The position numbers and the translations under genes were made by a program. Below are positions 5,682 through 6,316 of a DNA stretch of 6,316 bases, in pieces. Source of the stretch: a bacterium (GTDB lineage: Bacteria > Pseudomonadota > Alphaproteobacteria > Rhizobiales > Xanthobacteraceae); assembly GCA_029946075.1 (NCBI GenBank), contig JAQSDT010000042.1:1-6316 (forward strand), given 5' to 3'. Each line of letters begins with the position of its first letter. Within the stretch, counting starts at the first letter, position 1. The notes beneath the pieces are model-generated. The model was given only the letters and a program-made list of their open reading frames with translations, did no database searches and was not told the DNA's origin.

Positions 5682-6316
5682 ATGGGTCCGTTTCCGCACG
5701 ATGCACCGGCCGCCACCGTCAGCGCCGACAATCCGATGGGCACCGACGGTTTCGAGTTCGTCGAATACGCCCATCCCAATCCCGCGGAGTTGCACGCGCT
5801 GTTCACGCTGATGGGGTATGTACCGGTCGCCCGTCACAGGACGAAGAAGATCACGGTTTATCGCCAGGGCGACATCAACTATCTCGTCAACGAGGAGCCT
5901 GATACCCATGGCCACGGCTTCGTCGCCGCGCACGGCCCCTGCGCGCCGTCGATGGCGTTCCGCGTCGTCGATGCCAGGCGGGCCTATGACCGCGCGCTGT
6001 CGCTCGGGGCCGAGCCGGCCGACATTTCATCTGCGCAGAAGACGCTCGACGTGCCCGCCATCAAGGGCATCGGCGGCAGCATTCTCTATTTCGTCGATCG
6101 CTACGGCGCGAGGGGCTCGGCCTACGACATCGAGTTCGAATGGCTCGGCGCCAAGGACCCGCTGCCGGCAGGCGCGGGGCTGTACTACATCGACCATCTC
6201 ACCCATAACGTCCACCGCGGCCGCATGGACGTCTGGACCGGCTTTTACGAAAAACTGTTCAACTTCCGCCAGATCCGCTTCTTCGACATCGAGGGCCGCG
6301 CCTCCGGCCTGTTCTC
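5682..6316 (+). CDS. hppD: 4-Hydroxyphenylpyruvate dioxygenase, N-terminal part (3' end outside window)
   Basis: The first 211 codons of a gene that runs off the right edge; the family is usually about 355-375 aa. HPPD is a cytosolic Fe(II) enzyme that converts 4-hydroxyphenylpyruvate and O2 into homogentisate and CO2, the substrate of the hmgA product. Visible are the first vicinal-oxygen-chelate domain (TDGFEFVEYAHPNP near 21-34, then RQGDINYLVNEEP) and the beginning of the second, with IDHLTHNVHRGRMDVW near 170-185. H172 in that motif corresponds to the first iron ligand (H161 in the Pseudomonas fluorescens enzyme); the other His and Glu ligands lie beyond the window. GGGAG 7 nt upstream and the family-like MGPFPHDAP start fix the N-terminus. 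It is divergent from the lrp gene, its likely regulator, and has an FNR/FixK-type box directly upstream. Confidence 0.96.
   Translation, partial: MGPFPHDAPAATVSADNPMGTDGFEFVEYAHPNPAELHALFTLMGYVPVARHRTKKITVYRQGDINYLVNEEPDTHGHGFVAAHGPCAPSMAFRVVDARRAYDRALSLGAEPADISSAQKTLDVPAIKGIGGSILYFVDRYGARGSAYDIEFEWLGAKDPLPAGAGLYYIDHLTHNVHRGRMDVWTGFYEKLFNFRQIRFFDIEGRASGLF

Noticed and set aside
5093..5806. Longer start for the Lrp/AsnC gene, running into the hppD coding region
   Set aside because: The family begins a few residues before the DxxDxxML-type helix; ATG 5560 gives the usual length, and the extension would cover the divergent promoter region and hppD.
4232..5902. 556-codon open frame on the + strand across the fahA end, repeats, DUF1272, lrp and hppD start
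   Set aside because: It crosses three well-supported genes in other frames or strands and intergenic repeats, and shows no domain-like sequence.

Overview
The window (about 6.3 kb, high GC, strong G/C third-position preference) looks like chromosome of an alphaproteobacterium of the Bradyrhizobium / Rhodopseudomonas (Nitrobacteraceae) type. This rests on protein flavour, on an FNR/FixK-type palindrome, and on several intergenic palindromic repeats of the kind dispersed through those genomes. Species cannot be fixed from the sequence alone.

The theme is tyrosine/phenylalanine breakdown through homogentisate. Left to right on the + strand: the 3' end of a flavoprotein aromatic hydroxylase gene (to 401); a small DUF2783 gene with a ten-glutamine tail (409-645); a metallo-beta-lactamase-fold gene (667-1419) cut by an in-frame TAA, with its conserved-looking tail still open in the same frame to 1632; homogentisate 1,2-dioxygenase hmgA (1635-2981); a 208-bp gap filled by a very large palindrome; and fumarylacetoacetase fahA (3190-4461). 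The first four genes are packed with gaps of 2-21 bp and look like one transcript, probably continuing into fahA. A second palindromic repeat follows fahA. On the - strand lie a DUF1272 zinc-ribbon-like gene (4568-4879), a third repeat region, and an Lrp/AsnC regulator (5093-5560). The regulator is divergent from 4-hydroxyphenylpyruvate dioxygenase hppD (5682 to the window end, 3' end missing).

Together hppD (4-hydroxyphenylpyruvate to homogentisate), hmgA (homogentisate to maleylacetoacetate) and fahA (fumarylacetoacetate to fumarate and acetoacetate) form the pathway. Maleylacetoacetate isomerase is absent from the window. The Lrp/AsnC protein is the obvious candidate local regulator, and the 121-bp lrp-hppD spacer holds several symmetric sites.

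The observations most worth a second look are: the perfect TTGAT-N4-ATCAA box just upstream of hppD, suggesting oxygen control of an oxygen-consuming pathway; the premature stop in the MBL-fold gene; that protein's loss of one of its two metal sites; and three different palindromic repeat families in the three non-promoter gaps.
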